Assembly (NCBI GenBank): GCA_028280805.1
Contig: JANQLB010000127.1
Location: 27,017 to 91,016 of the forward strand
DNA from: Tissierellales bacterium
Lineage (GTDB): Bacteria; Bacillota; Clostridia; Tissierellales; VENL01
DNA length: 64,000 bases
Direction of reading: 5' to 3'
The notes beneath the pieces were generated by a model, which did not search any database, was not told where the DNA came from, and worked only from the letters and a program-made list of their open reading frames with translations. Shown in pieces: positions 8,104 to 14,753 of this stretch. The position numbers and the translations under genes were made by a program. The stretch's first letter is position 1; each line of letters opens with the position of its first letter.

Positions 8104-9321
8104 TTATTCAACGTATGAAAGAGATTCTATTATTGTCAATACGGGAACTACTCCATAGTACTCATTGTTTTTTGTTACTATAACATAATCATACGTTTTT
8201 TCTTCTCTTCTTGATACTGCCATTCTTGCTACTTTTCTTATTGGTGCATTGTAATCTACTATTAAAGGCAGCTTTGTCATCACCTTTGAGATTTCAATAT
8301 CTTCAATTCCTTTTAAGTCTTTTGTCATTAACTTGTAATAAAATTTATTTCTCATAACCAGACCTACAGGTCTGTTATTACTTATAACAGGTATCCCTTG
8401 CAGGTTATGTTTGTCCAAAAATATCTGGTTAACATAGTTTATAGTCTTATTACTTGGAATTGCATTATCTTTTCTTGCTAAAAATCCAATGTAAAAATTA
8501 TTTAACATTCCTCTTCTTAGAATTTGTGAACGCTTACTTAAGTCATTAATTAGCTGTAATTTTGATCGTTCTATTTTGCTGCTTATTTTACCGGAAGGTC
8601 TTTCTAAGAAATAACCTTGACCATAATCAATACCTAAATCAATAAGAGTCTTTAGCTCACTCTCCGTCTCAATTCCTTCTGCTATTAGTTTAATATTAGT
8701 ATTCTTTGAAAAATCACAAAATGTTTTAATCAAATCCTGCTTTATTTTACTTATATCAATATTTCTTACTAAATCCATGTCAATTTTTAAGTAATTTGGA
8801 TGAGTCTCAGCTAGAAGCACTAGACCAGAATACCCTGACCCTGCATCATCTAAAGCTATATTATATCCTTGCTCAGAATAATTGTCTAATACATCTCTTA
8901 GTTCTTTATAGTCACTTACAGCTGTATTCTCCGTAATCTCAAATATTATGTCGCTAGGATCTACATTAAACTGTTCTAAAAGTCCTTTAGTAAATCCTTT
9001 TTTAAATTTACTATCTTGAATTATATTCGGGTCTATATTAATGAATAGTTTTTTTTTATTTAATTTACCATAAGAATTTTCTAATGCCTTATGTCTGCAC
9101 ACCAACTCCAAATCCCACAGCATATTATATTTTTTAGCGGCATCAAATAAAGCAAGTGGACTAAAAAATTCCGAATCCTTAGGTCCTCTGCTTAATGCTT
9201 CATATCCCAATATTTCACCATCGGATAAAGATATTATTGGTTGAAACAAAGTATTAATTCTACCTTCTGATATGATTGATTTAAAGTCTAAATATGAATT
9301 GTGAAATATCAAACTTTGCAT
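8104..9321 (-). CDS. EAL-domain c-di-GMP phosphodiesterase with C-terminal CBS pair
   Basis: A cytoplasmic protein of about 405 residues. Residues about 20-260 form an EAL domain with the catalytic set intact: the EAL motif (YEALSRG), FINIDP, EITENT, DDAGSGYS, YLKIDMDLV, AEGIET and GQGYFLERP. It should hydrolyse c-di-GMP to pGpG. Residues about 280-405 resemble tandem CBS domains (GIPVISNNRPVGLVMRN; YDYVIVTKNNEYYGVVPVL), which in this family bind adenine nucleotides and could tune activity. No membrane segment is present. The start is moved to ATG 9321, which has an AAAGGTAGG site; the longer reading adds 17 hydrophobic residues with no site. A c-di-GMP riboswitch lies 5 kb away at 14389. Confidence 0.88.
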   Translation of the reverse strand: MQSLIFHNSYLDFKSIISEGRINTLFQPIISLSDGEILGYEALSRGPKDSEFFSPLALFDAAKKYNMLWDLELVCRHKALENSYGKLNKKKLFINIDPNIIQDSKFKKGFTKGLLEQFNVDPSDIIFEITENTAVSDYKELRDVLDNYSEQGYNIALDDAGSGYSGLVLLAETHPNYLKIDMDLVRNIDISKIKQDLIKTFCDFSKNTNIKLIAEGIETESELKTLIDLGIDYGQGYFLERPSGKISSKIERSKLQLINDLSKRSQILRRGMLNNFYIGFLARKDNAIPSNKTINYVNQIFLDKHNLQGIPVISNNRPVGLVMRNKFYYKLMTKDLKGIEDIEISKVMTKLPLIVDYNAPIRKVARMAVSRREEKTYDYVIVTKNNEYYGVVPVLTIIESLSYVE

Positions 9322-9429
9322 ATTAAAACCTACCTTTTTATATGGTTTATATATAGAATATATAATAATCACACTTAGTTAATATTAAATGCTCGTTAAT
9401 ATTTTATTAAGTAATTTAAAATTATGTAG

Positions 9430-9464
9430 AAAAAAATAAATCCCCAATCTTAAATAGATTAGGG
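9430..9464 (-). terminator. Intrinsic terminator of 6S RNA
   Basis: On the minus strand CCCTAATC / GATTGGGG forms an 8-bp stem, followed by an AT run with seven T. It directly follows the closing stem of the 6S RNA. Confidence 0.8.
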
Positions 9465-9465
9465 T

Positions 9466-9650
9466 AAACATCCCGGGGTGCCGTTGCTCTTATAATTCAC
9501 GCCCGCTTCTTAAGCAGGTGGGTACTCTGTCATAGGCTTCTGACGTCCTTTTATAGTTAAGGCATGTCATTAGTACATGAACTCAAGTTCCCGTATAATC
9601 TATGTCGGTTGAATTATCAAGTGCTGACGAACATCTCAGGAATGTTTCTT
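9466..9650 (-). ncRNA. ssrS: 6S RNA (RNA polymerase-binding regulatory RNA)
   Basis: A minus-strand transcript of about 182 bases. Its ends pair as AAACAUUCC / GGGAUGUUU (9 bp, one G-U). It carries the 6S-like segments CCTGAGATGTTCG near the 5' end and a CACCTGCTTAAGAAGCGGGCG hairpin region on the 3' side, and folds as a long rod with an open centre, the form that mimics an open promoter and sequesters sigma-A RNA polymerase in stationary phase. A TATAAT box begins about seven bases upstream of the 5' end, and a strong terminator follows. Identification is by pattern memory, so a covariance-model search is the decisive test. Confidence 0.85.
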
Positions 9651-9656
9651 GTTTTT

Positions 9657-9685
9657 ATTATACTACAGAATCTGTAATTTTAAAA
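9657..9685 (-). promoter_or_regulatory. Sigma-A promoter of 6S RNA
   Basis: A perfect -10 TATAAT (9662-9657) lies seven bases upstream of the inferred 6S RNA start. A weak -35 (TTTTAA, 9685-9680) lies at 17-bp spacing. Confidence 0.65.
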
Positions 9686-9794
9686 ACACTTTAACATATT
9701 ATAAACTTAAATATCTATGATTTACTAATGTTATGTAAACATTAATCCGTTTTTCTAATTATTTTGATACTTGACAACTTCCAAAAATGAAGAA

Positions 9795-10017
9795 CATGAC
9801 GGCTGAATGAGTATAGGCCTCCTCCCATTGGAAGCCATTCCATACAATCATATAATTTATCCGATAGCTTACAATTCTAATACTCCCGCTTCAAAGCTAT
9901 GAGTAAAGAATTGCATAGTATTCGGATAAGACGACCATGCGTTCAGATGGAGTTAAAACTCCACCTGAACTGAGTCTTACTTTATATAAACTATAATATT
10001 GTATTTCAACCGTCATG
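9795..10017 (-). ncRNA. Structured non-coding RNA candidate, about 223 nt
   Basis: A non-coding stretch between ftsH and 6S RNA folds into one closed domain. The ends CATGACGGTTGAA (10017-10005) and TTCAGCCGTCATG (9807-9795) form 13 continuous pairs, followed by ATACAAT/ATTGTAT. Inside are a 13-bp hairpin with a four-base loop (9970-9941), a stem TTATCCGA/TCGGATAA (9929-9922 with 9864-9857), and a GGCTTCC/GGAGGCC hairpin (9836-9816). Wobble pairs in several helices are G-U only if the minus strand is transcribed. It starts 23 bases after the ftsH stop. It is not tmRNA, RNase P or SRP RNA. The raiA RNA class or an IS605-associated RNA remnant are possible identities I cannot confirm. Confidence 0.65.
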
Positions 10018-10040
10018 CTCTCGAGATTATTATTTTCAGA

Positions 10041-11828
10041 TTAATTAATTTTATTCAAACTTTGCGTAATTCCTAAATTTACTATCTCGTTAAGCTCAAG
10101 TTCATTAATGGTTTCTTTTTTTAATAGTCTTTCTGTTAATTTATCTAATAATTGTTTATTGTCTTTTATAATTCTTTTAGTGTCATCATAAAGTTCTTTT
10201 AGTAATGACTTAACTCTTTGTACTATTTCTATGTTTGATGTTATATTATAGCTTGTTAATACATCATAACTGACTAATCCGGTTTCATCATCCATTCCAA
10301 ATCTGCTTATCATAGCTAAAGCCATATCTGTAGCTTTCTGTAAATCATTTGATGCCCCTGTTGTAATTTTATCTTTTCCAAAAACAATTTCTTCAGCTGC
10401 CCTGCCACCTAATGCTGTCATAATAGTATTCTTAATTTCTTCTTTAGTTCTATACATTTTATCAGGTGGAATATTCATACTAAATCCCCCTGCTCCCTTT
10501 GTACTAGGAATTATGGTTATCTTTGTAACTCTATTTTGAGGTGAAACTAATTTTGTAACAAGTGCATGTCCCGCCTCATGGTAAGCAGTAATATTCTTTT
10601 CATCTATAGATACAACACTTCTATCCTTCTTTTCTTCTCCTGCTATAACAGTATAAAACGCCTTATCTATATGCTTCATAGTAATATTTTTTTCATTTTC
10701 TTTAGCTGCAAGCATGGCAGATTCATTCATAAGGCTTTCAAGTTTAGCTCCGCTAAAGTATACTGTCTGATAGGCTACTTGGTATAAATCAACATCTCTT
10801 GCTACAGGCTTATTCTTACTATAAAGTTTTAATATCTTATATCTTGCATTTACATCAGGAAGTCCTACTTCAATTTGTCTATCAAATCTACCCGGTCTTA
10901 ATAATGCATCGTCAAGAGTATCTATTCTATTTGTAGCAGCAATTACAATTATTCCCTCATTGCCCTTAAATCCTGACATTTCAGTTAATAAAGCATTTAA
11001 AGTTCTATCGCTTTCATCGCTACCACCACTTGCTAATGCTCCTTTTCTTTTTTTTCCTAAGGCATCAATTTCATCGATAAATATCACACATTTACCTGCT
11101 TCTCTAGCTCTTTTAAAAAGGTCTCTAATTCTACTAGCTCCAAGACCAGCATAGACTTGAATGAAATCTGAGCCTGTTACAGCAAAGTAGGGAACATTAG
11201 CTTCACCGGCTAAAGCCTTAGCAAGCAGAGTTTTACCTGTCCCTGGCGGACCATATAACATAACCCCTCTAGGCATTCTCGCTCCGTATCTTTCATATTT
11301 TTCTGGATTTTTAATAAAATCCACTAACTCTTTAAGACTTTCCTTTGCTTCTTGATTACCAGCTATTTCTCCAAAGGCAATTTTTGATGAGTCATTTCCT
11401 TCACTTTCTATACTTGACATTTTCGTCATCTCTTTTTCAGCAGATTTAGCCGAATTTTTATTCATAAAAAAAGCTATCCCTACAAATGCCCCAATTATGA
11501 GCACAAATGTTAATATATCTTTAACAGTAGTGTTTCCGCTACTTTCCTTTACAATAATATCTGCCATAAGAAGTTTTTCTTTAAAACCCTCAGTCCTAGG
11601 ATTATCAGTGATGAAGTATTGTCCATCTTTAAGTATGCCGTTTATTTCTTCATTATCACTTAAAAAAACCTTCTGTACATCATTAGTTTCAACTTTATTT
11701 AAAAAATCAGTATATGAAATGTCAACATAGTCTTCACTGCCGTTAAGGAAATAATATGATCCTAAGCCTATTAATACTATAGCTATAAAAACTATGATAG
11801 CAATTTTCTTTTTCCTGCTTAGATTCAT
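10041..11828 (-). CDS. ftsH: ATP-dependent zinc metalloprotease FtsH
   Basis: About 595 residues. A membrane helix at about 8-27, a short extracytoplasmic domain, and a second helix near 105-122 precede the AAA+ ATPase domain, which has Walker A (GPPGTGKT), Walker B (CVIFIDEIDAL) and the second region of homology (ATNRIDTLDDALLRPGRFDR). The protease domain carries the zinc motif HEAGH in TAYHEAGHALV, with the third ligand region downstream. It degrades misfolded and regulatory membrane or cytosolic proteins and is important for sporulation in Bacillus. Start at ATG 11828 is preferred over GTG 11837, which lies inside the ribosome site (AAAGGGGTGAG). The usual neighbours tilS and hpt are absent. 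The structured RNA and 6S RNA lie just downstream. Confidence 0.95.
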   Translation of the reverse strand: MNLSRKKKIAIIVFIAIVLIGLGSYYFLNGSEDYVDISYTDFLNKVETNDVQKVFLSDNEEINGILKDGQYFITDNPRTEGFKEKLLMADIIVKESSGNTTVKDILTFVLIIGAFVGIAFFMNKNSAKSAEKEMTKMSSIESEGNDSSKIAFGEIAGNQEAKESLKELVDFIKNPEKYERYGARMPRGVMLYGPPGTGKTLLAKALAGEANVPYFAVTGSDFIQVYAGLGASRIRDLFKRAREAGKCVIFIDEIDALGKKRKGALASGGSDESDRTLNALLTEMSGFKGNEGIIVIAATNRIDTLDDALLRPGRFDRQIEVGLPDVNARYKILKLYSKNKPVARDVDLYQVAYQTVYFSGAKLESLMNESAMLAAKENEKNITMKHIDKAFYTVIAGEEKKDRSVVSIDEKNITAYHEAGHALVTKLVSPQNRVTKITIIPSTKGAGGFSMNIPPDKMYRTKEEIKNTIMTALGGRAAEEIVFGKDKITTGASNDLQKATDMALAMISRFGMDDETGLVSYDVLTSYNITSNIEIVQRVKSLLKELYDDTKRIIKDNKQLLDKLTERLLKKETINELELNEIVNLGITQSLNKIN

Positions 11829-12050
11829 AAAACTCACCCCTTTCCAGTTTACATAATATCAGGATTTTATTTTAACATATTCTTCAGTTGTTGTCAATTG
11901 GCTAAATTCATCCATTTTCATCTTCATAAAATAAGTTTATTTTTTAAAACTAACCCCTTTTATTTTTAATAGTTTCTTTTTTTTGACATAATAAAACTAA
12001 TAAATATTGTAAAAAATACTCATGTGAATAAAGAAAGGAGAGAAAAGTTT

Positions 12051-12254
12051 ATGGCATGGAAAAGAGGAAAAGTTAGATTTGATGATGGATCTGAATATGA
12101 CGCTGAATTATTAATGCACAATGGAGAAGTTTGGAATATGAAAATTCATAAGGATGGTAAGGTTATTCAACAGATTGATGCTGAAAAATTTGCTTCAGAG
12201 TTAGGTACAACACCTGAAAAAATTTATCCTTTTACCTATGATATTTCTGATTAA
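12051..12254 (+). CDS. Small conserved hypothetical protein, 67 aa
   Basis: A short acidic soluble protein of 67 residues with no membrane segment or recognisable motif; it reads as a small beta-rich fold (KVRFDDGSEYDAELL, VWNMKIHKDGKVIQQID). Start ATG 12051 is chosen because AAAGGAGA lies eight bases upstream. A TTGACA-like -35 lies about 70 bases upstream, so it is probably expressed from its own sigma-A promoter. It is followed directly by a terminator and is monocistronic. Function unknown. Confidence 0.65.
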   Translation: MAWKRGKVRFDDGSEYDAELLMHNGEVWNMKIHKDGKVIQQIDAEKFASELGTTPEKIYPFTYDISD

Positions 12255-12258
12255 AAAA

Positions 12259-12292
12259 ATGGCGGCAATCATTATGCCGTCATTCTTTTATT
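12259..12292 (+). terminator. Intrinsic terminator after the 67-aa gene
   Basis: ATGGCGGCA / TGCCGTCAT forms a 9-bp stem with one G-U pair, followed by a T-rich tail. Confidence 0.75.
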
Positions 12293-12315
12293 TTATAAAA
12301 CTTACTGTTTATTTG

Positions 12316-12519
12316 TTAATAATAGAAAAACCCTCTTCTACCAAAACGCGGTCTAAATCCAAAGCCCGGTCCATATCCAAAACCCGGCCTAAATCCAAAA
12401 CCCGGTCCATATCCGAAGCCTGGCCTAAATCCAAAACCCGGTCCATATCCAAAGCCCGGTCTAAATCCAAAACCCGGTCCAAATCTAGGTTGTTGAGCAT
12501 ATACACCTGTATTATACAT
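12316..12519 (-). CDS. Gly/Phe/Pro/Arg repeat protein, probable spore coat protein
   Basis: A protein of 67 residues made almost entirely of a 12-residue repeat, [12 protein letters not shown], present in three exact copies plus degenerate flanking copies, after a short YAQQP leader. Low-complexity aromatic/glycine proteins of this type are typical of clostridial and bacillar spore coats, where tyrosine and arginine side chains help assembly and cross-linking. Start ATG 12519 has a strong GGAGGTGA site. A CATATTTTA sequence about 45 bases upstream (12568-12560) fits the CATAnnnTA -10 pattern of sigma-K, but no matching -35 is clear. The repeat also leaves both strands open over the whole gene, so the plus-strand reading is an artefact. 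Confidence 0.6.
   Translation of the reverse strand: MYNTGVYAQQPRFGPGFGFRPGFGYGPGFGFRPGFGYGPGFGFRPGFGYGPGFGFRPRFGRRGFFYY
12340..12485. repeat. 36-bp tandem repeat array inside the coat-like gene
   Basis: Three near-identical 36-bp units plus partial flanking copies, each encoding [12 protein letters not shown] on the minus strand. Copies differ mainly at silent positions. Such arrays change length by slippage, so copy number may differ between strains. Confidence 0.8.
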
Positions 12520-12928
12520 TAAAGTCACCTCCATTTTTATCAAGTGCTTTCTTATATAATAAAATATGTATTTCTATACAATCTGCTACAGTTTTTGTTT
12601 AAGTACAATATGAATTAGTTTTAAATATTAGTTTATTAGAATTATTTTAAAATTATCGTGCAGTTTGATATTATAAATAAAACAGCTAATATATTAATAA
12701 AATATCTTATTCTTATCTCAAATCCAGAAAGCTTAACATAACAATACATTCAATTCAATAAAATGAAGTAGAAAAATTAAATAAGTATATTAACAAAAAT
12801 GAAGCTAAGTAACATAACATAATCCTGCGATCGAAAAATACGATAAATAACAATTATATTTTTCTAATCGCAGGATTATAAGTTTGTTTACACGTTTTTC
12901 ATTTGTTGTTTTATAAAATTATTTGATG
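12520..12928. other. Intergenic region with a long hairpin
   Basis: About 400 bases between the coat-like gene and the STAS-like gene. Apart from the promoter of the coat-like gene and the hairpin at 12819-12879 I see only AT-rich sequence with no coding signal. Confidence 0.55.
12819..12879. repeat. Long near-perfect hairpin
   Basis: Arms at 12819-12840 and 12857-12879 share ATAATCCTGCGAT and continue inward as an A/T-rich stem, about 22 bp in total with one bulge, around a 16-base loop. It lies 50 bases past the STAS-like gene stop and could end its transcript, although no clean T tract follows. Confidence 0.6.
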
Positions 12929-13279
12929 CTATTTAGCTTCTTTAATACTTTGTATAAAAGTAATCTTTTCAAGTAATTTTTCTTTTCCTAATCTTTTAAC
13001 TTGGTTAGTTGTAATAGCAGAATCTATAACAATAGAATATCTTTTAGCAAAAGGAGTACTTACATAGACATTAATTGCTTTCTCTTGTAATGGTACAACA
13101 TCTTGTGCAGAAGGTTTTTGATCTTTTGCATCAATAATCAAAGTATACTCTTTAGGATTAATAGTTTTTATTTTTTCCTCTAATTCATCTAAAAACGCAA
13201 TTGCTTCTTCCTTCTTAAACATACCTGAAGCATTAACTTCAAACCTTTTTTGTAATGAATTAACATTAATTTTATACAT
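12929..13279 (-). CDS. STAS-like (anti-sigma antagonist fold) protein
   Basis: A soluble 116-residue protein with the alternating strand/helix layout of STAS or SpoIIAA-like domains: an N-terminal strand pair (MYKINVNSLQKRFEVNASG), a helix (KEEAIAFLDELEEKI), a central strand (YTLIIDAKD) and a later helix-strand (RYSIVIDS). The central DxxD-type loop lacks an obvious phosphorylatable serine/threonine, so anti-sigma partner switching is not assured. A GGAGG site precedes the ATG. It follows the riboswitch-controlled GNAT-like gene on the same strand after about 175 bases and may share its transcript. A second protein of similar design is at 25083. Confidence 0.5.
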   Translation of the reverse strand: MYKINVNSLQKRFEVNASGMFKKEEAIAFLDELEEKIKTINPKEYTLIIDAKDQKPSAQDVVPLQEKAINVYVSTPFAKRYSIVIDSAITTNQVKRLGKEKLLEKITFIQSIKEAK

Positions 13280-13453
13280 TTTTATTCCTCCAATTTTTAT
13301 ATTTTAAAAACTATACTTATCCTATGAATATTTGTAAAGCATAAAAGTAAAATCTTAATTTTGAAATATTGCTGTATTCTTAAATATTATGTATTATAAT
13401 TTATTTTATTATAGGGTAAAAGCTTTATTAAATACACATAGTAAAATAAAATA

Positions 13454-14236
13454 CTATATATCATACTCGGGTTTTAATGCCTTATATAAAATTCTACAAT
13501 CTGTTGCTACTTCTTTTGGTATTTTACTAAAGATTTCAACACTTGAATATTCTTTAAGTATAGGCATGTCATGCTTGTCTATAACTAAATGAAAATCGTG
13601 ATAATCTGTAAGTACTTTTGATGATTTTATATTTGTAGCTTCAGCAAAAACTCCCTTATAACCATTTTCTTTTCCCTTTTTCATAATCAATTCCACTAGC
13701 TTAGCAATAACATAACTTTTGAATTTTCCAAGTCTTGAACCAGCCATAAAAGCATGTACATATTCATTTTTCTCAACCTTTTTACCTGTTTTATACTCTA
13801 TAGTGCTAATAAACCTCTCGTTTATCTCTCCCAAAAATTCCATTACTTTATTCATAGGAGATAAACTGCCTTCAAAGATAGGAGCTTCTTCATCTGGATT
13901 GAAATTTTCACATGCAACAACAGCAACAACTCTGTCAATTGTTTTATCTTTTGCTACAAAAGATAAACCGTCATTAACAGATGCTTTAAGATATTCTAAA
14001 ACGAATTGAAACATATCATCTTTAGATAATCCACAAGCTTTGACCATCGGTTCATAAATTTCCTTCCCAGATATATCCATTCCAGTAAATGTTTCAGCGA
14101 GGCATTTTACAGAATCTAAAATTAGTTCTTCGTCGTTTTCTTCTAAAACTTCATACTTTAAATTTAATTGTGATGGTGATTCTAAATGTAGAGTAATATC
14201 AGGAAAAGGTTTTTCTTTTATTAATACAGTATCCAA
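13454..14236 (-). CDS. GNAT-like acetyltransferase-fold protein under c-di-GMP riboswitch control
   Basis: A 260-residue soluble protein resembling large GNAT acetyltransferases of the arylalkylamine N-acetyltransferase type: an N-terminal helical substrate region (SVKCLAETFTGM, EPMVKACGLSKDDMFQFVL), beta strands (VVAVVACENF), then a motif A-like segment (LGKFKSYVIAKLVELIMKKG) where acetyl-CoA would bind, followed by YKGVFAEATNIKSSKVL. The strict QxxGxG/A signature is not present, so catalysis is uncertain. The start is TTG at 14236 with a perfect GGAGGTGA site. The 5' leader carries a c-di-GMP-I aptamer and a terminator, so expression should fall when c-di-GMP is high. The substrate is unknown. 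Confidence 0.65.
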   Translation of the reverse strand: MDTVLIKEKPFPDITLHLESPSQLNLKYEVLEENDEELILDSVKCLAETFTGMDISGKEIYEPMVKACGLSKDDMFQFVLEYLKASVNDGLSFVAKDKTIDRVVAVVACENFNPDEEAPIFEGSLSPMNKVMEFLGEINERFISTIEYKTGKKVEKNEYVHAFMAGSRLGKFKSYVIAKLVELIMKKGKENGYKGVFAEATNIKSSKVLTDYHDFHLVIDKHDMPILKEYSSVEIFSKIPKEVATDCRILYKALKPEYDI

Positions 14237-14332
14237 CGTATATCACCTCCTTTGTAATTTTTTATGGATATGTTGTCTAATGTTTTGGAATATGTTAGAT
14301 TAGATGTGCTGGTATAAATTGGATTTTGTGAG

Positions 14333-14366
14333 AGATAAAAATAACAACTACATTAATGCAGTTGCC
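14333..14366 (-). terminator. Riboswitch-controlled terminator
   Basis: Minus-strand GGCAACUGCA (14366-14357) and UGUAGUUGUU (14352-14343) pair over 10 bp with a UUAA loop, followed by a U-rich tail. The GGCAAC of its 5' arm can alternatively pair with GUUGCC, the 3' end of the aptamer P1 region (14394-14389), giving an antiterminator. Confidence 0.75.
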
Positions 14367-14388
14367 TTTATAAATATAATAATATCTA

Positions 14389-14466
14389 GGCAACCTGGCA
14401 ATCATAGGAACTGCTTTCCCTTAGACCCATAGCTTTGCGACCCTGTTTTTCAACAGGTGTGCCATT
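14389..14466 (-). promoter_or_regulatory. Cyclic di-GMP class I (GEMM) riboswitch aptamer
   Basis: The minus strand carries the GEMM-I core: GGCACACCUGUUGAAAAACA, then the conserved GGGUCGCAAAGCUAUGGGUC, then UAAGG, and the 3' side UGAUUGCCAGGUUGCC. P1 closes GGCA with UGCC. A TATAAT (14480-14475) lies a few bases upstream. Because ligand binding should hold GUUGCC in P1 and free GGCAAC for the downstream terminator, the layout predicts an OFF switch. Ligand assignment to c-di-GMP is from the class; the rarer cGAMP-binding variant cannot be excluded by eye. Confidence 0.88.
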
Positions 14467-14593
14467 TTCTAAGTATTATATGATATTTCGTTACATTATA
14501 TCATTTTTAGTAATAATTATCAACTAATTAAACAAAATTAATTACAATAAAAAAATATTCTATTATTTTTTTTATTTATATTGTCTAAGTATA

Positions 14594-14632
14594 AAAAAAA
14601 GAGTAGCAGATTAAAACTTGCTACTCTTTTTT
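14594..14632. terminator. Intrinsic terminator of the S9 peptidase gene
   Basis: A perfect stem AAAAAGAGTAGCA / TGCTACTCTTTTT with A and T tails on both sides lies 120 bases past the peptidase stop. Confidence 0.85.
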
Positions 14633-14753
14633 AACTATTTTATAGACATTTGAGTTCCAATTTTACTTTATTCAAAAAAAATATATAAAGATTGACTTTA
14701 AGTATTTAAATTTGTTAAGCAATTTGTATATATTTTGTTTTGAACTTAGATGT

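Noticed and set aside
9795..10017. tmRNA, RNase P RNA or SRP RNA
   Set aside because: None of the conserved segments (tRNA-like end, ACAGAA core, or the SRP tetraloop region) is present.
12340..12485. CRISPR array
   Set aside because: The 36-bp units are directly adjacent with no spacers and encode protein.
12238..12522. 94-residue plus-strand ORF with Lys/Ser/Arg repeats
   Set aside because: It is the opposite strand of the 36-bp coat-protein repeat; it has no ribosome site and the minus-strand reading has a strong one.
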